Assembly: GCF_023195695.1 (NCBI RefSeq)
Contig: NZ_JALPQG010000003.1
Coordinates: 310,001-374,000, forward strand
DNA from: Aliiroseovarius sp. S1339
GTDB taxonomy: Bacteria; Pseudomonadota; Alphaproteobacteria; Rhodobacterales; Rhodobacteraceae
Length of the DNA stretch: 64,000 nt
Direction of reading: 5' to 3'
Shown: in pieces, positions 1 to 8,939 of the stretch
Position numbering within the stretch: the stretch's first letter is position 1
Layout: each line of letters begins with the position of its first letter
Position numbers and translations under genes: made by a program
Notes under the pieces: model-generated
Told to the model about the DNA's origin: nothing
The model's input: the letters and a program-made list of their open reading frames with translations, nothing else
Database searches by the model: none

Positions 1-1336
1 CTCCCTTCTTATTGGTGGAGATTTCCAACCGCCCGCCATGGGCTTTTGCGACCTCGTCCGCGATGGTCAAGCCAAGGCCCGACCCCACGATGTCGCCCAC
101 ATTCGCGCCGCGCGTATAACGGGTGGTCAGGCCGGACAGATCCGTGTCACCAAACCCCCGCCCCTGATCGGTGAACGACAGGGTGATGTTGTCATCCAAC
201 GCCACGCGGGCGGTGATATCGCTGTAGTCCGGGGAGTATTTGATCGCGTTGTCGAGGATGTTTTGAAGTGCTGCTTGCAGCAAGATACCATCGCCCGTGA
301 AGGCCACGGGGTCCGTGCCCGTGTCGCGCCGGATCGCGATGTCTTTTAGGTCAGCCGTGGGGCCAAGCCGGTCGCAGGTCTCCTCCATCAACCCCCGCAA
401 ATCCAGCGCGTCTTGCGCCAGGCTGTCGGCACGAAACGTCACCATTGCGTGGTCCAACATCTGGCCCGCGGACCGCGAACTTTCGTCAATGGCGCGGATC
501 ATTTCGCGGATGGCTTGCTTGTGTTCAGGCTTGTTCAGCTTGCGATGCGTGATCTCGGCCTGCGCGCGCACGGTGGCAAGCGGTGTGCGCACACGGTGGG
601 CGGCTTCGGCGATGAAATCTTCGGTGCGTGACAGGGACGATCTGAGCCGCGCCATGAAAGAATTCAGCGCATTGATCAGCGGCACCAGCTCATCCGGGGC
701 ATTTGCTTTCACCGGGCGCAGATCATTGGGGCCGCGCCGTGTGACCGACCCCGTCATGCGGGTGATCGGGGCCAGTGCCGACCCAGCGGCCCACAGGCTG
801 AGCGCCGTTGCCAGCAGGAAGAACCCGACACCAATCCCGGTGGCCGTCGCGGTGATCTGGCGCGAAATAGCGGCAAGCCCCTGGCGCGTTTGCGCGACCG
901 TCACCACGACCTGAGCGGCGTTTGTGCCGGTGCCAACGGGGCGGATGACCGACGCCGCGCGGATCTCGTCCCCGCGATAATCGAGCGTCTCGAAACTGGG
1001 CGCGCTGAGGCGTGGTGGCACCTCTGGCTGCGGCAGGTCGCCATAGCCGGTCAGTGTTTTTCCCTCGGACACGACCCGGTAAAACACGCGATCCTCGTTG
1101 ATCGACCCCAGCATCGACAGCGCCGAATAAGGCAGGTCGAGCGTCACGTGACCACCTTCACTGCGCAAACTGTCGGCAATGGCCGTAGCGGACGCTGACA
1201 AGATATCATCCTGCGTGCCTTCGGCCGCCCGTTCGGCCACGCCGCGCACGACCAAAAAGAACGCCAGCGACAGCACAGCCGCGACAAGGGCTAGCTGGAT
1301 GAAAAGCCGCCTGCGGATGGATCCGAGTATCCTCAC
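1..1336 (-). CDS. Sensor histidine kinase, TctE-like (partial, runs off the window)
   Basis: This is the membrane sensor kinase partner of the response regulator just upstream. The probable start is GTG at 1336-1334, overlapping the regulator's TGA (GTGA), so the two are translationally coupled. About 445 residues are present and the 3' end is cut off by the window edge. Reading the minus strand shows an N-terminal transmembrane segment (LFIQLALVAAVLSLAFFLVV), an extracytoplasmic region, a second membrane segment followed by a HAMP-like linker, a dimerisation box with EAAHRVRTPLAT, an N-box (ALQNILDNAIKYS) and a GSGLGLTIADE G-box. TctE kinases sense extracellular tricarboxylates and phosphorylate TctD. 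That role is inferred here from the adjacent tct operon. Confidence 0.88.
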   Translation of the reverse strand, partial: MRILGSIRRRLFIQLALVAAVLSLAFFLVVRGVAERAAEGTQDDILSASATAIADSLRSEGGHVTLDLPYSALSMLGSINEDRVFYRVVSEGKTLTGYGDLPQPEVPPRLSAPSFETLDYRGDEIRAASVIRPVGTGTNAAQVVVTVAQTRQGLAAISRQITATATGIGVGFFLLATALSLWAAGSALAPITRMTGSVTRRGPNDLRPVKANAPDELVPLINALNSFMARLRSSLSRTEDFIAEAAHRVRTPLATVRAQAEITHRKLNKPEHKQAIREMIRAIDESSRSAGQMLDHAMVTFRADSLAQDALDLRGLMEETCDRLGPTADLKDIAIRRDTGTDPVAFTGDGILLQAALQNILDNAIKYSPDYSDITARVALDDNITLSFTDQGRGFGDTDLSGLTTRYTRGANVGDIVGSGLGLTIADEVAKAHGGRLEISTNKKG

Positions 1337-1998
1337 CGCGCGACCATCCGATAGCCTAGCCCGCGGACGGTTTCGATTTTTGCGCCTGATCCTTCAAGGC
1401 GCTTGCGCAACCTACCCACATAGACCTCAATCGCGTTCTCTGATGCTTCATCAGACAGCGAAAACAGCCGGTCGATCAGGTGGGTTTTTGAGAAAACCTG
1501 ACCGGGGGCTGCGAAGAACACCTCAAGCAGGCGGAGTTCGCGATTGCGCAGGGGCACGGTTTCGCCGTCAAACCGCAACTCTCCTTTGGTCGAATCAAGT
1601 GTGGTCTCTTCGAAGGTCACTGCGTTGTCCGCAGCCCCGCCCTGACGCCTGAGAACGGCGCGCACGCGGGCTTCCAACTCGGAAAAGTCGAAGGGTTTGA
1701 CGATGTAATCATCTGCGCCAAGATCCAAGAGGCCCACGCGGTCGGATACGGCAGACCGGGCGGTAATGACGATCACTGGGGTGCGTTTTTCGGCTTGTCT
1801 TTGACGTTCCAGAAAATCGCGCCCGTCCCCATCGGGCAGCATTATATCCAGCAAAATCAGGTCGTAATCGGCAACAGCCGTCAGGTCGCCAGCGTCGGCA
1901 AGGGTGCCGGCATGGTCGACCGCATGGCCGTCCAGTTGCAGCCGCTCGACCACGACGCCCGCCAGCTTTGGATTGTCCTCGATCAGAAGGAACCGCAT
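1333..1998 (-). CDS. tctD: OmpR/PhoB-family response regulator, TctD-like
   Basis: A 221-residue regulator with an N-terminal receiver domain (acidic pocket near residues 7-8, phospho-acceptor Asp in DLILLDIMLPDGDG, conserved Lys in VKPF) and a C-terminal winged-helix domain ending in VRGLGYRMVAR. Length and architecture are typical of the OmpR family. It is transcribed away from tctC with about 100 bases between the two starts, and the kinase gene follows with an overlap. This is the usual arrangement of TctDE controlling TctCBA. Regulation of the divergent transporter is inferred from position and from the tandem direct repeat at 2022-2043. Confidence 0.9.
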   Translation of the reverse strand: MRFLLIEDNPKLAGVVVERLQLDGHAVDHAGTLADAGDLTAVADYDLILLDIMLPDGDGRDFLERQRQAEKRTPVIVITARSAVSDRVGLLDLGADDYIVKPFDFSELEARVRAVLRRQGGAADNAVTFEETTLDSTKGELRFDGETVPLRNRELRLLEVFFAAPGQVFSKTHLIDRLFSLSDEASENAIEVYVGRLRKRLEGSGAKIETVRGLGYRMVAR

Positions 1999-2021
1999 TC
2001 GTTGCCCTTTTTTTGTGGTGC

Positions 2022-2043
2022 GTGACAGGTTGGTGTCAGGTTC
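2022..2043. promoter_or_regulatory. Tandem 11-bp direct repeat, candidate TctD operator
   Basis: Two head-to-tail 11-base units, GTGACAGGTTG and GTGTCAGGTTC, abut each other at 2022-2032 and 2033-2043 and match at 9 of 11 positions. They sit between the divergent tctD and tctC starts. OmpR-family regulators commonly bind paired direct half-sites of about 10-11 bp, so this is a reasonable operator candidate, but binding is inference. Confidence 0.45.
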
Positions 2044-2100
2044 AGGCGATTGGGTCTGAGCATGGGCGGGTGTAACGCCCCTGTCAAATGGGAGGAACTA

Positions 2101-3069
2101 ATGACAAAACGTCTTTTCAAGGCGCTGGCAACCAGTGCCGTATTGGGCCTTGGTGCCACGACCGCAGCAACCGCTGCTGAGTGTATTGCACCGGCCAACC
2201 CCGGCGGTGGCTGGGACTTCACCTGCCGTCAAATCGGCAAAATCATGTTTGATATTGGTGCTGTGGATAAACCTGTTCAGGTCACCAATATGGCAGGCGC
2301 CGGTGGCGGCCTTGCCTTCAACCACGTTGTGTCAGAGCGCAACGAAGATGCCGACCTTATTGTCGCGGCGTCGTCGGCGACCTCGACCCGTCTCGCGCAG
2401 AACGCTTATGCCGGAATGACGGCTGATCAGGTGCGGTTTGTTGGTGCCATCGGTGCTGACCCCGGCGTGATCGTTGTGGCCGCAGACAGCCCCTATCAGT
2501 CGCTGACCGATCTGGTCGACGCCGTGAAGGCCGAGCCGGGTTCGATCGCGTTTGCGGGTGGGTCTGCAGTTGGTGGCTTTGACCACCTGAAACCGCTGAT
2601 GATCCTGCAACGTGCTGGCGTCACGGACGTGACGGCTGTGAAATACATCGGTGTTGACGGTGGCGCGGATGCGATCACCCAAACCGTTGGTGGTTTCACC
2701 CAAGCGATGTCGGGCGATATGTCCGAGGTTGTGGGCTTCCTGAAATCTGGCGACGTACGCGCGATTGCGGTTCTGACCGAAGAACGCGTGCCGGGCTTTG
2801 AGGATATCCCCACCGCGAAAGAGCAAGGCATCGACGTTGTTGCCGTGAACTGGCGTGGCCTTTATGTGCCCAAGGGCATCAGCGATGATGACTTCAACAT
2901 GTGGGCCGAGCGTCTGCAGAAGGTTGCCGACAGCGCTGAATGGCAAGAAGCCATGGTCGCAAACGGTCTTGCCCCCTTCACAAAAGTTGGTGGTGACTTC
3001 CAGTCTTATGTCGATGGTGTCGTGGCTGAAATCCGCGCGCTCTCGAAAGAGATCGGGGTGATCCAGTAA
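2101..3069 (+). CDS. tctC: Tripartite tricarboxylate transporter substrate-binding protein (TctC/Bug family)
   Basis: The periplasmic solute receptor of a TTT system, 322 residues. The chosen ATG at 2101 follows a strong GGGAGG ribosome site and begins an N-terminal signal peptide (MTKRLFKALATSAVLG) cleaved near ATAAEC. The mature protein starts with the family hallmark PANPGGGWD, whose backbone contacts a substrate carboxylate in Bug proteins. An upstream in-frame start at 2050 would spoil the signal sequence and was rejected. It is first in an operon with tctB and tctA, its stop overlapping the tctB start (TAATG). The substrate is likely a di- or tricarboxylate, but the exact compound cannot be read from sequence. 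Confidence 0.93.
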   Translation: MTKRLFKALATSAVLGLGATTAATAAECIAPANPGGGWDFTCRQIGKIMFDIGAVDKPVQVTNMAGAGGGLAFNHVVSERNEDADLIVAASSATSTRLAQNAYAGMTADQVRFVGAIGADPGVIVVAADSPYQSLTDLVDAVKAEPGSIAFAGGSAVGGFDHLKPLMILQRAGVTDVTAVKYIGVDGGADAITQTVGGFTQAMSGDMSEVVGFLKSGDVRAIAVLTEERVPGFEDIPTAKEQGIDVVAVNWRGLYVPKGISDDDFNMWAERLQKVADSAEWQEAMVANGLAPFTKVGGDFQSYVDGVVAEIRALSKEIGVIQ

Positions 3070-3509
3070 TGGCATCTGACCGTATCTTCGGAGCGGTCGT
3101 GACCCTGGTGGCGCTGGCATATGTTGCCAGCGCCACACAGATCCAGTCCAGCTTCATGGCGGATCCGGTGGGGCCAAAGACCTTTCCAATCCTGATCGGC
3201 TGCGTTGCGGCGCTGTGCGGGATCATCGTGGCCCTGAAACCCGACCCTGATCCGGACTGGCCAGTGCTGGCCACCTTCGGATCGCTTGGCTTGGCCGTGG
3301 TTGTTCTGGTTGGATACGCCTATGCGCTAAAGCCGCTGGGCTTTCTGATCCCAACCGCGATCACCGCTAGCATCCTAAGCTATCAGATCGAGCCGCGCGC
3401 AGGTCGCGCCGTGCTTGCCGGGATTGGCCTGTCTGTCGGCTTGTTCCTGATCTTCAAATTCGCGCTGGGCCTTGGGCTTGTTCCCTTCCCCAAATCGCTG
3501 ACCGGCTGA
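3069..3509 (+). CDS. tctB: Tripartite tricarboxylate transporter small membrane subunit TctB
   Basis: A 146-residue hydrophobic protein with about four membrane-spanning segments, including SLGLAVVVLVGYAY and a C-terminal glycine/leucine-rich helix, matching the small, poorly conserved TctB subunit of TTT transporters. The ATG overlaps the tctC stop by one base and tctA starts 10 bases after its stop, so the three are one translational unit. TctB pairs with TctA in the inner membrane. The assignment rests mainly on size, topology and position because the family has few invariant residues. Confidence 0.88.
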   Translation: MASDRIFGAVVTLVALAYVASATQIQSSFMADPVGPKTFPILIGCVAALCGIIVALKPDPDPDWPVLATFGSLGLAVVVLVGYAYALKPLGFLIPTAITASILSYQIEPRAGRAVLAGIGLSVGLFLIFKFALGLGLVPFPKSLTG

Positions 3510-3519
3510 GGGCACCCAT

Positions 3520-5025
3520 ATGGAACTTCTATCAAATCTTGCGATCGGCTTCGAAATCGCGCTGTCGCCTTATACGCTGATGTTGGCCGTGATTGGCTGT
3601 TTCATCGGCACGATCATCGGCGCGCTGCCGGGCCTTGGCCCGTCGAACGGCGTGGCGATCCTGATCCCGCTGACGTTCACGATGGGGCTGGATGCTACAT
3701 CGGCGCTGGTTCTTATGACGTCCGTTTATTACGGCGCCATGTATGGCGGGCGGATCAGTTCGATCCTGCTGAATATTCCGGGCGACGAGCCTGCGCTGAT
3801 GACCACGCTCGATGGTTATCCCATGGCGAAAGCGGGCCGGGCTGGTGACGCGCTGGTTCTGTCGGGTGTAGCGTCCTTCGTTGGTGCGTTTCTGGCGACC
3901 ATCGGCCTGATGCTTTTGGCGCCCATGCTGGCGCGCGTGGCGTTTCTGTTTGGCCCCGCCGAGTATTTCGCGCTCTACCTGCTGGCCTTTGCCACGCTTG
4001 GCGGAATGGCGTCCAACAACCAAGCCAAGGCGGCGATTGCGTCGTGCATCGGCTTGGGCATCGCGATGATCGGGGTGGACAACAACTCTGGCCTGCCGCG
4101 TCTGACGGGTGGCAACATGCACCTGTTTGACGGCATCGACTTCCTTGTTGCCATCGTCGGCCTGTTCGCCATTGCCGAGGTGTTTTTCTTCATCGAAAGC
4201 CACGGCAAGAACACGTCCATCGGCGTGAAGCTTGAAAAGGTGACGATCCCGGTCAAGGATATCATGGAGTCCGGTTGGACCATGCTCCGGTCATCTGTCG
4301 TCGGTTTCATCGCCGGTGTTCTGCCCGGTGCAGGTGCATCGCTTGGCAGTTTCCTGGCCTATATGAGCGAGAAATCCATTGCCGGCGAAAAAGGCGGCTT
4401 CGGCACGGGTGTTCCCAAAGGTGTCGCCGCCCCCGAAGCGGGTAACAACGCCGCCGCTGGTGGCGCGCTGGTTCCCATGCTGACGCTCGGTGTGCCGGGG
4501 TCTGGCACCACGGCCGTTTTGCTGGCACTTCTGATGACGCTGAACATCACCCCCGGCCCGATGCTGTTCACCGAACGACCCGAGGTCGTCTGGGGCCTGA
4601 TCGCATCGCTTCTGATCGCAAACTTCGTGCTGCTTTTGATGAACGTGCCGATGGTGAAGATCTTTGTGAAAGTCTTGCAGGTTCCACCATGGGTGCTTCT
4701 GCCCGGTGTCACGATGATCAGCTTTGTCGGCATCTATTCCCTGTCGGGCAGCTATTTCGATCTGGTCTTGATGGTGGGCTTTGGGGCACTGGGATACGTC
4801 CTGCGCAAGCTTGACGTGCCGACCGTGCCGATCATCCTTGGTATCCTTCTGGGCGGCCATATGGAGGACGCGCTGCGCCGCGCCATGGTGCTGTCGGGCG
4901 GCGAATGGCAGTTCCTGTTCTCGTCCAAGATTTCCATTGGATTGTGGGTGGTCGCTGTCGTGGGCTTCGTCGCCCCGATGTTCCTGCGCAATGTCCTGAA
5001 GAAACCGCAAAGGATTACCGACTGA
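3520..5025 (+). CDS. tctA: Tripartite tricarboxylate transporter large permease TctA
   Basis: A 501-residue integral membrane protein with about a dozen predicted helices, the sodium/proton-driven translocation subunit of a TTT system. The family signature GALPGLGPSNGVAILIPLTF is near residues 34-53 and a related repeat (AGVLPGAGASLGSFLAYMSE) begins near residue 265, reflecting the internal duplication of TctA. The full family length is present. Its stop codon overlaps the start of the AtuA-like gene (TGATG at 5023-5027), which couples transport to a downstream enzyme. Confidence 0.95.
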   Translation: MELLSNLAIGFEIALSPYTLMLAVIGCFIGTIIGALPGLGPSNGVAILIPLTFTMGLDATSALVLMTSVYYGAMYGGRISSILLNIPGDEPALMTTLDGYPMAKAGRAGDALVLSGVASFVGAFLATIGLMLLAPMLARVAFLFGPAEYFALYLLAFATLGGMASNNQAKAAIASCIGLGIAMIGVDNNSGLPRLTGGNMHLFDGIDFLVAIVGLFAIAEVFFFIESHGKNTSIGVKLEKVTIPVKDIMESGWTMLRSSVVGFIAGVLPGAGASLGSFLAYMSEKSIAGEKGGFGTGVPKGVAAPEAGNNAAAGGALVPMLTLGVPGSGTTAVLLALLMTLNITPGPMLFTERPEVVWGLIASLLIANFVLLLMNVPMVKIFVKVLQVPPWVLLPGVTMISFVGIYSLSGSYFDLVLMVGFGALGYVLRKLDVPTVPIILGILLGGHMEDALRRAMVLSGGEWQFLFSSKISIGLWVVAVVGFVAPMFLRNVLKKPQRITD

Positions 5026-6374
5026 TGGTCAAAGTGCTAATCCCCTCGGGTGCGTTGGGTCTGGGATATGACCGCGATGCGCTGGCCCGAGGGATCGCTG
5101 AGCGGCCAGATATCATTGCGATTGATGGGGGCTCGACAGATTCGGGCCCCCATTACCTTGGCACCGGCGCCTCGAAATATTCGCGCGGCTCGACCAAGGC
5201 GGAATGGGCTGAACTGATGGCGGCACAGGCGGAGGCTGGTGTGCCGTTGGTTATCGGAACCGCTGGCACCTGCGGGGCAGATGATGCGGTTGATTGGCTG
5301 GTGGACATCACCCGCGAGATTGCCCGTGAGCGCGGCCAGACGTTAAAACTTGCGGTGCTGAAAAGCGGGCAGGATGGCGATGCGATGGCGGCGGCGCTAG
5401 AGGGTGGGCGGATCACGCCGCTGGCCCCCGCGCCCGAGATTTCGGCGGACCTGTTGCGCGACTGCACGAACATCGTGGCGCTGGCGGGAGCTGAACAGAT
5501 ACAGGCCGCGCTGGACACAGGTGCGGATATCGTGATTGCGGGGCGCACGACGGATACCGCCATCATCTCGGCCCTGCCCTTGGCACGAGGCTGTCATCCC
5601 GGCGGGGTGTGGCACGGCGCCAAGATCGGCGAATGCGGTGCGCTGGCGACGACAAGCCCCAACACCGGCACCATCCTGATTGATTTCGATGCCGAGGGCT
5701 TCACCATTACCCCGATGGGCAAGGATGCCCGCGCAACCCCGCGCACGGTGTCGGCGCATATGCTGTATGAAAACAGCGACCCTTACCGGCTGTATGAGCC
5801 CGGCGGGTATCTGGACGTCACAGGCGCTGAGTATGAAGCACTGGATGATCGCCGCGTGCGAGTGACGGGCAGCGAATGGGTCGTGACCCAACCTTACACC
5901 GTGAAGCTGGAAGGTGCGCGGCGGGCGGGATTTCAAACCGTGTCGCTGGTTCTGGTGCGTGACGCGCACTACGTCGAGAACATCCGCGCTTGGGTCGATG
6001 ATATCCACGCCAAATGCACCGCCAAAGCCAAGGCGCGCGTCGGTGGGGACTTCCAGACCGAACTGCGGATTATCGGCGCCGACGCCACGCTTGGCCCACT
6101 AGACACCAATGCGAAGCGCGGAACCGAACTTGGCGTGATGGGCATTGTCACTGCCGAAACCGAGGCTTTGTCGCGCGAAGTCGCGAAGATGCTGAACCCC
6201 TATCTTCTGCACCACCCGCTGACCGAACAGGAAGAAATGCCGACCTTCGCCTTTCCCTTCTCGCCGCCTGAAATGCCGCGTGGTGCGGTTTATGAGTTCT
6301 GCCTGAACCATGTGCTTGCGCTGGACGATCCCATGGACGTCTTCCGCTTGAGCATTGAGGAGATCGGCACATGA
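5025..6374 (+). CDS. AtuA-like (DUF1446 / acyclic terpene utilisation) family protein
   Basis: A 449-residue cytoplasmic protein with the AtuA-family N-terminal pattern (MVKVLIPSGALGLGYD, then IDGGSTDSGPHYLG) and AGRTTDTA further in. AtuA-type proteins occur in citronellol/geraniol degradation but also widely beside carboxylate transporters, where their reaction is not established. The start is the ATG that overlaps the tctA stop; a longer upstream frame lies inside tctA and is spurious. The next gene, DUF4387, overlaps by 4 bases. Cotranscription with a tricarboxylate transporter suggests an enzyme acting on the imported acid or its derivative, which is inference. Confidence 0.85.
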   Translation: MVKVLIPSGALGLGYDRDALARGIAERPDIIAIDGGSTDSGPHYLGTGASKYSRGSTKAEWAELMAAQAEAGVPLVIGTAGTCGADDAVDWLVDITREIARERGQTLKLAVLKSGQDGDAMAAALEGGRITPLAPAPEISADLLRDCTNIVALAGAEQIQAALDTGADIVIAGRTTDTAIISALPLARGCHPGGVWHGAKIGECGALATTSPNTGTILIDFDAEGFTITPMGKDARATPRTVSAHMLYENSDPYRLYEPGGYLDVTGAEYEALDDRRVRVTGSEWVVTQPYTVKLEGARRAGFQTVSLVLVRDAHYVENIRAWVDDIHAKCTAKAKARVGGDFQTELRIIGADATLGPLDTNAKRGTELGVMGIVTAETEALSREVAKMLNPYLLHHPLTEQEEMPTFAFPFSPPEMPRGAVYEFCLNHVLALDDPMDVFRLSIEEIGT

Positions 6375-6673
6375 CGGCCCTGAAAAACATCGCCGACAAA
6401 GTGCGGTCGAAAAACGCTGGTCCCTTCTGGCTGACCCTCGATGTTTTCTGCGGCACGGCGGAAGCGTTCGCGCGCATCTCCTCCGGGCTGGATACGGGCT
6501 TGGTCGCGGACATGTTCAAGGCCGATCCCGCCACGCTGAAACGGTTCGATATGCCTGAGTTGAACGTGGTGAAATTCAGTATGCCGCGCCCCGCCGTGCA
6601 GGGCACGCACGCCGACCGCGACATGCACGGCGCCAGTTTCGCGGTGCTGCTGGGCGAGATTGAGATCAGATAG
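6371..6673 (+). CDS. DUF4387 family protein
   Basis: A 100-residue protein with features typical of DUF4387: an early IRSKN-like stretch (here KVRSKNAGPFWLTLDVFC), a central VKFSMPRPAVQGT and an acidic/aspartate-rich tail (HADRDMHGASFAVLL). It overlaps the AtuA-like gene by 4 bases (ATGA). DUF4387 proteins are usually found next to, or fused with, AtuA-family proteins, so the two probably form one enzyme. No reaction is known to me. Confidence 0.82.
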   Translation: MTALKNIADKVRSKNAGPFWLTLDVFCGTAEAFARISSGLDTGLVADMFKADPATLKRFDMPELNVVKFSMPRPAVQGTHADRDMHGASFAVLLGEIEIR

Positions 6674-6753
6674 CGCCGGTGCTGACAAACTTCCTTTCTG
6701 ATGGGTCGCGGTGCCGCTAGGCTGTGCGGGCTACACCAAGGAAAGGCCACCCC

Positions 6754-7425
6754 ATGACCATCAAAGCCATCGCGTTCGATGCCTATGGCACGCTGCTGGA
6801 TGTTTATTCCGTCGGTGCTTTGGCGGAAAAGTTGTTTCCCGGCAAGGGCGCGGCCATCGCCATCACGTGGCGTGACAAGCAGATCGAATACACCCGGCTG
6901 CGCACCATGTGTGACAGGTTCGTCGATTTCTGGCAGGTGACGGGTGATGCGCTGGACTATGCGTGCGACGCGCAAGGTGTTGACCTGACAGCCGACGCCA
7001 GAACCGCGCTGATGGCGGAATATGAAGAGCTGACGGCCTTCGCCGAAAACCATGCAGCCCTGACCCGGCTTCAGGACGCTGGCATGCCAATGGCGGTCTT
7101 GACCAATGGCAGCGCGGGGATGATTGCAGCTGCTTTGAAAGCCGCCAAACTGGCGGGGTTCTTTGATCATGTGTTGAGTGTGGACAGCGTGCAAAAGTTC
7201 AAGACAGCGCCCGAAGTCTATCAGATGGGACCGGATGCCTTTGGCTGTGCGGCCAGCGAGATCCTGTTCGTGTCCTCGAACTGTTGGGACATTTGCGGGG
7301 CGACATGGTTTGGGTATCACACGATCTGGCTGAACCGTTATGACCAGCCGATGGAACGTCTGGGGGTTGAGCCGAGTGCGCGTGGGAAAACGCTGACAGA
7401 TGTGGCAGATTATCTGTTGGGCTGA
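6754..7425 (+). CDS. Haloacid dehalogenase type II (HAD superfamily hydrolase)
   Basis: A 223-residue HAD-fold protein. Motif I is FDAYGTLLD with the nucleophilic Asp, motif II is LTNGS, the Lys of motif III is in KFKTAPEVY, and motif IV is VSSNCWDICGATWFGY, which resembles the SSNxWD motif of L-2-haloacid dehalogenases. The start at 6754 follows an AAGGAAAGG ribosome site; the alternative GTG at 6724 lies before it. The 3' end overlaps the convergent sulfatase gene by 16 bases. The native substrate is uncertain, since many family members are general phosphatases or 2-haloacid hydrolases. Confidence 0.85.
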   Translation: MTIKAIAFDAYGTLLDVYSVGALAEKLFPGKGAAIAITWRDKQIEYTRLRTMCDRFVDFWQVTGDALDYACDAQGVDLTADARTALMAEYEELTAFAENHAALTRLQDAGMPMAVLTNGSAGMIAAALKAAKLAGFFDHVLSVDSVQKFKTAPEVYQMGPDAFGCAASEILFVSSNCWDICGATWFGYHTIWLNRYDQPMERLGVEPSARGKTLTDVADYLLG

Positions 7426-8939
7426 TGGCGGCTTTGCCGTTTGGGGCCATCATTGGTGATCGTGTCGAGTGACAGCGTGTGATCCATGTTCCGCATCCGG
7501 TGGCGCAGCATCTGGCGGGTGAGCCGCGCAAGGTCGGACGCAAAGGCGGGATCTTCTGCGACGTTCTCCATCTCGCCCTTACCGTGGTGGTCGAACAGCA
7601 GTGGGGGCAGATCAGCGGCGAATTCGACCAGCGTAAAGCGGTCATCCCGCAGGATGCCAAGGGACGAATTGCTGGTGTCGGTGCCAAGGCGTTTTTCCCA
7701 AAGCGTTAGCGCCTCCGGCTCGCTGAAATCCAGTTCCGAGAAGGAATAGTCGCGCCAGTCATCGGGCGTTTCGCCGTTTAGAAACGGCAGCAGGGATCGC
7801 CCATCCATCGAATTTGGCACCTCTTGTCCGACCCAGTCGAGGATCGTTGGCGTGAGGTCGATTGACTCGGTTGGGGCATCCACGTCTTGGCCAGCCTTGC
7901 CGCCCGGCGCGCGGATGATCAGCGGCGTGTGATAGGCCGCGTCATAGACCGAGTGTTTGCCCCAGGCGTGGTGGTCGCCCAGCATCTCTGCGTGGTCGGC
8001 GGTTACGATCAGCAAGGTATCGTCCCACTGGCCGCTTTCTTTCAGGAAAGACATCACGCGCCCGATATGGTGGTCCACTTCGGTGGCCAGCCCAAGATAG
8101 ACGGATCGCAGAGTCTGGATGGTGTCGTCCGTCGGTGTGACCCCGGAACAGCCAATGACAAAGCTCGCAATCGGCGCGTTGTCCAGCGCGGGGCCAAAGA
8201 AGGGATGAACCGCGGCCTCGTCCTTGCGGGTGCCGATGCGTGTGGGCAAGGGCAGGGACGTGGGGTCATACATGTCGTTATAGGGCGCGGGCGCGACTAG
8301 CGGTGGGTGCGGGCGAATATAGGTCAGATGAGCAAACCAGTCTTCGTCCGCATAGGCGGGCATCGTGTCCAGAAACCGGTTTGTCAGGAAGGCAGTATCG
8401 CTGTCTTCGGCCTTATAGACAGCGGGCGCATTCAGGCGTGATCCATCACCGCCGGGGATGTAGAGCTGCCAGTAACTGTCCCACGTATAGCCTTTGCTCA
8501 GCAGGTAGGAACGCCATGGGTAAGACATCTCTAACCGCATTTCGACTTGCTCGGCGAACCCTGCCATCGGAAATTCATAGGTCTGCATGGCGGGATCGGT
8601 GGGCGCCTGGACGCGCGGGTCGTGCGACGTGTCGGTATAGCCAAACAGCATCGGTAGATAGCCCGCCTTGCGCATTTCGCTGGCAATTGTCGGGGTGTCG
8701 TGGCGCAAGGGCGTCCCATTTCGCACCGACCGATGGTTCATCGCGTATTGGCCCGTCAGAATCGATGCTCGCGACGGGCCGCACGGGTTGGTGACAGAAA
8801 AGTGGCGGTTGAAGGTCACGGCCTCGGCCATCAACGCGCGCATGTTGGGCAGATCAACGTGATCTGCCAGCGCCCCATGCAGGCAATCAGCCCGCAACTG
8901 GTCGATGATGATGAAAAGAACATTGCGCCGTTCACTCAT
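7410..8939 (-). CDS. Sulfatase-superfamily hydrolase (arylsulfatase / phosphonate monoester hydrolase-like)
   Basis: A 509-residue alkaline-phosphatase-fold hydrolase. The N-terminal metal site is in NVLFIIIDQLRAD. The catalytic motif NPCGPSRASILTG has Cys53 in a C-x-P-S-R context, the formylglycine-modified nucleophile of Cys-type sulfatases. Further metal ligands are in VTADHAEMLGDH and a Lys/His pair in WGKHSVYD. The ATG at 8939 was preferred over an upstream TTG at 8966. No anaerobic or FGE-type maturase gene is in the window. The motif also fits phosphonate monoester hydrolases, and substrate class cannot be decided here. No signal peptide is seen, so the enzyme is probably cytoplasmic. 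Confidence 0.87.
   Translation of the reverse strand: MSERRNVLFIIIDQLRADCLHGALADHVDLPNMRALMAEAVTFNRHFSVTNPCGPSRASILTGQYAMNHRSVRNGTPLRHDTPTIASEMRKAGYLPMLFGYTDTSHDPRVQAPTDPAMQTYEFPMAGFAEQVEMRLEMSYPWRSYLLSKGYTWDSYWQLYIPGGDGSRLNAPAVYKAEDSDTAFLTNRFLDTMPAYADEDWFAHLTYIRPHPPLVAPAPYNDMYDPTSLPLPTRIGTRKDEAAVHPFFGPALDNAPIASFVIGCSGVTPTDDTIQTLRSVYLGLATEVDHHIGRVMSFLKESGQWDDTLLIVTADHAEMLGDHHAWGKHSVYDAAYHTPLIIRAPGGKAGQDVDAPTESIDLTPTILDWVGQEVPNSMDGRSLLPFLNGETPDDWRDYSFSELDFSEPEALTLWEKRLGTDTSNSSLGILRDDRFTLVEFAADLPPLLFDHHGKGEMENVAEDPAFASDLARLTRQMLRHRMRNMDHTLSLDTITNDGPKRQSRHQPNR

Noticed and set aside
4905-5024. An upstream in-frame extension of the AtuA-like gene into tctA
   Set aside because: The extension lies inside TctA coding sequence, while ATG 5025 overlaps the tctA stop and starts the conserved family N-terminus.
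6148-7320. A 390-residue minus-strand frame opposite the AtuA-like, DUF4387 and HAD genes
   Set aside because: It has no recognisable motif and lies antisense to three genes with strong family signatures; such long frames are expected by chance in GC-rich DNA.
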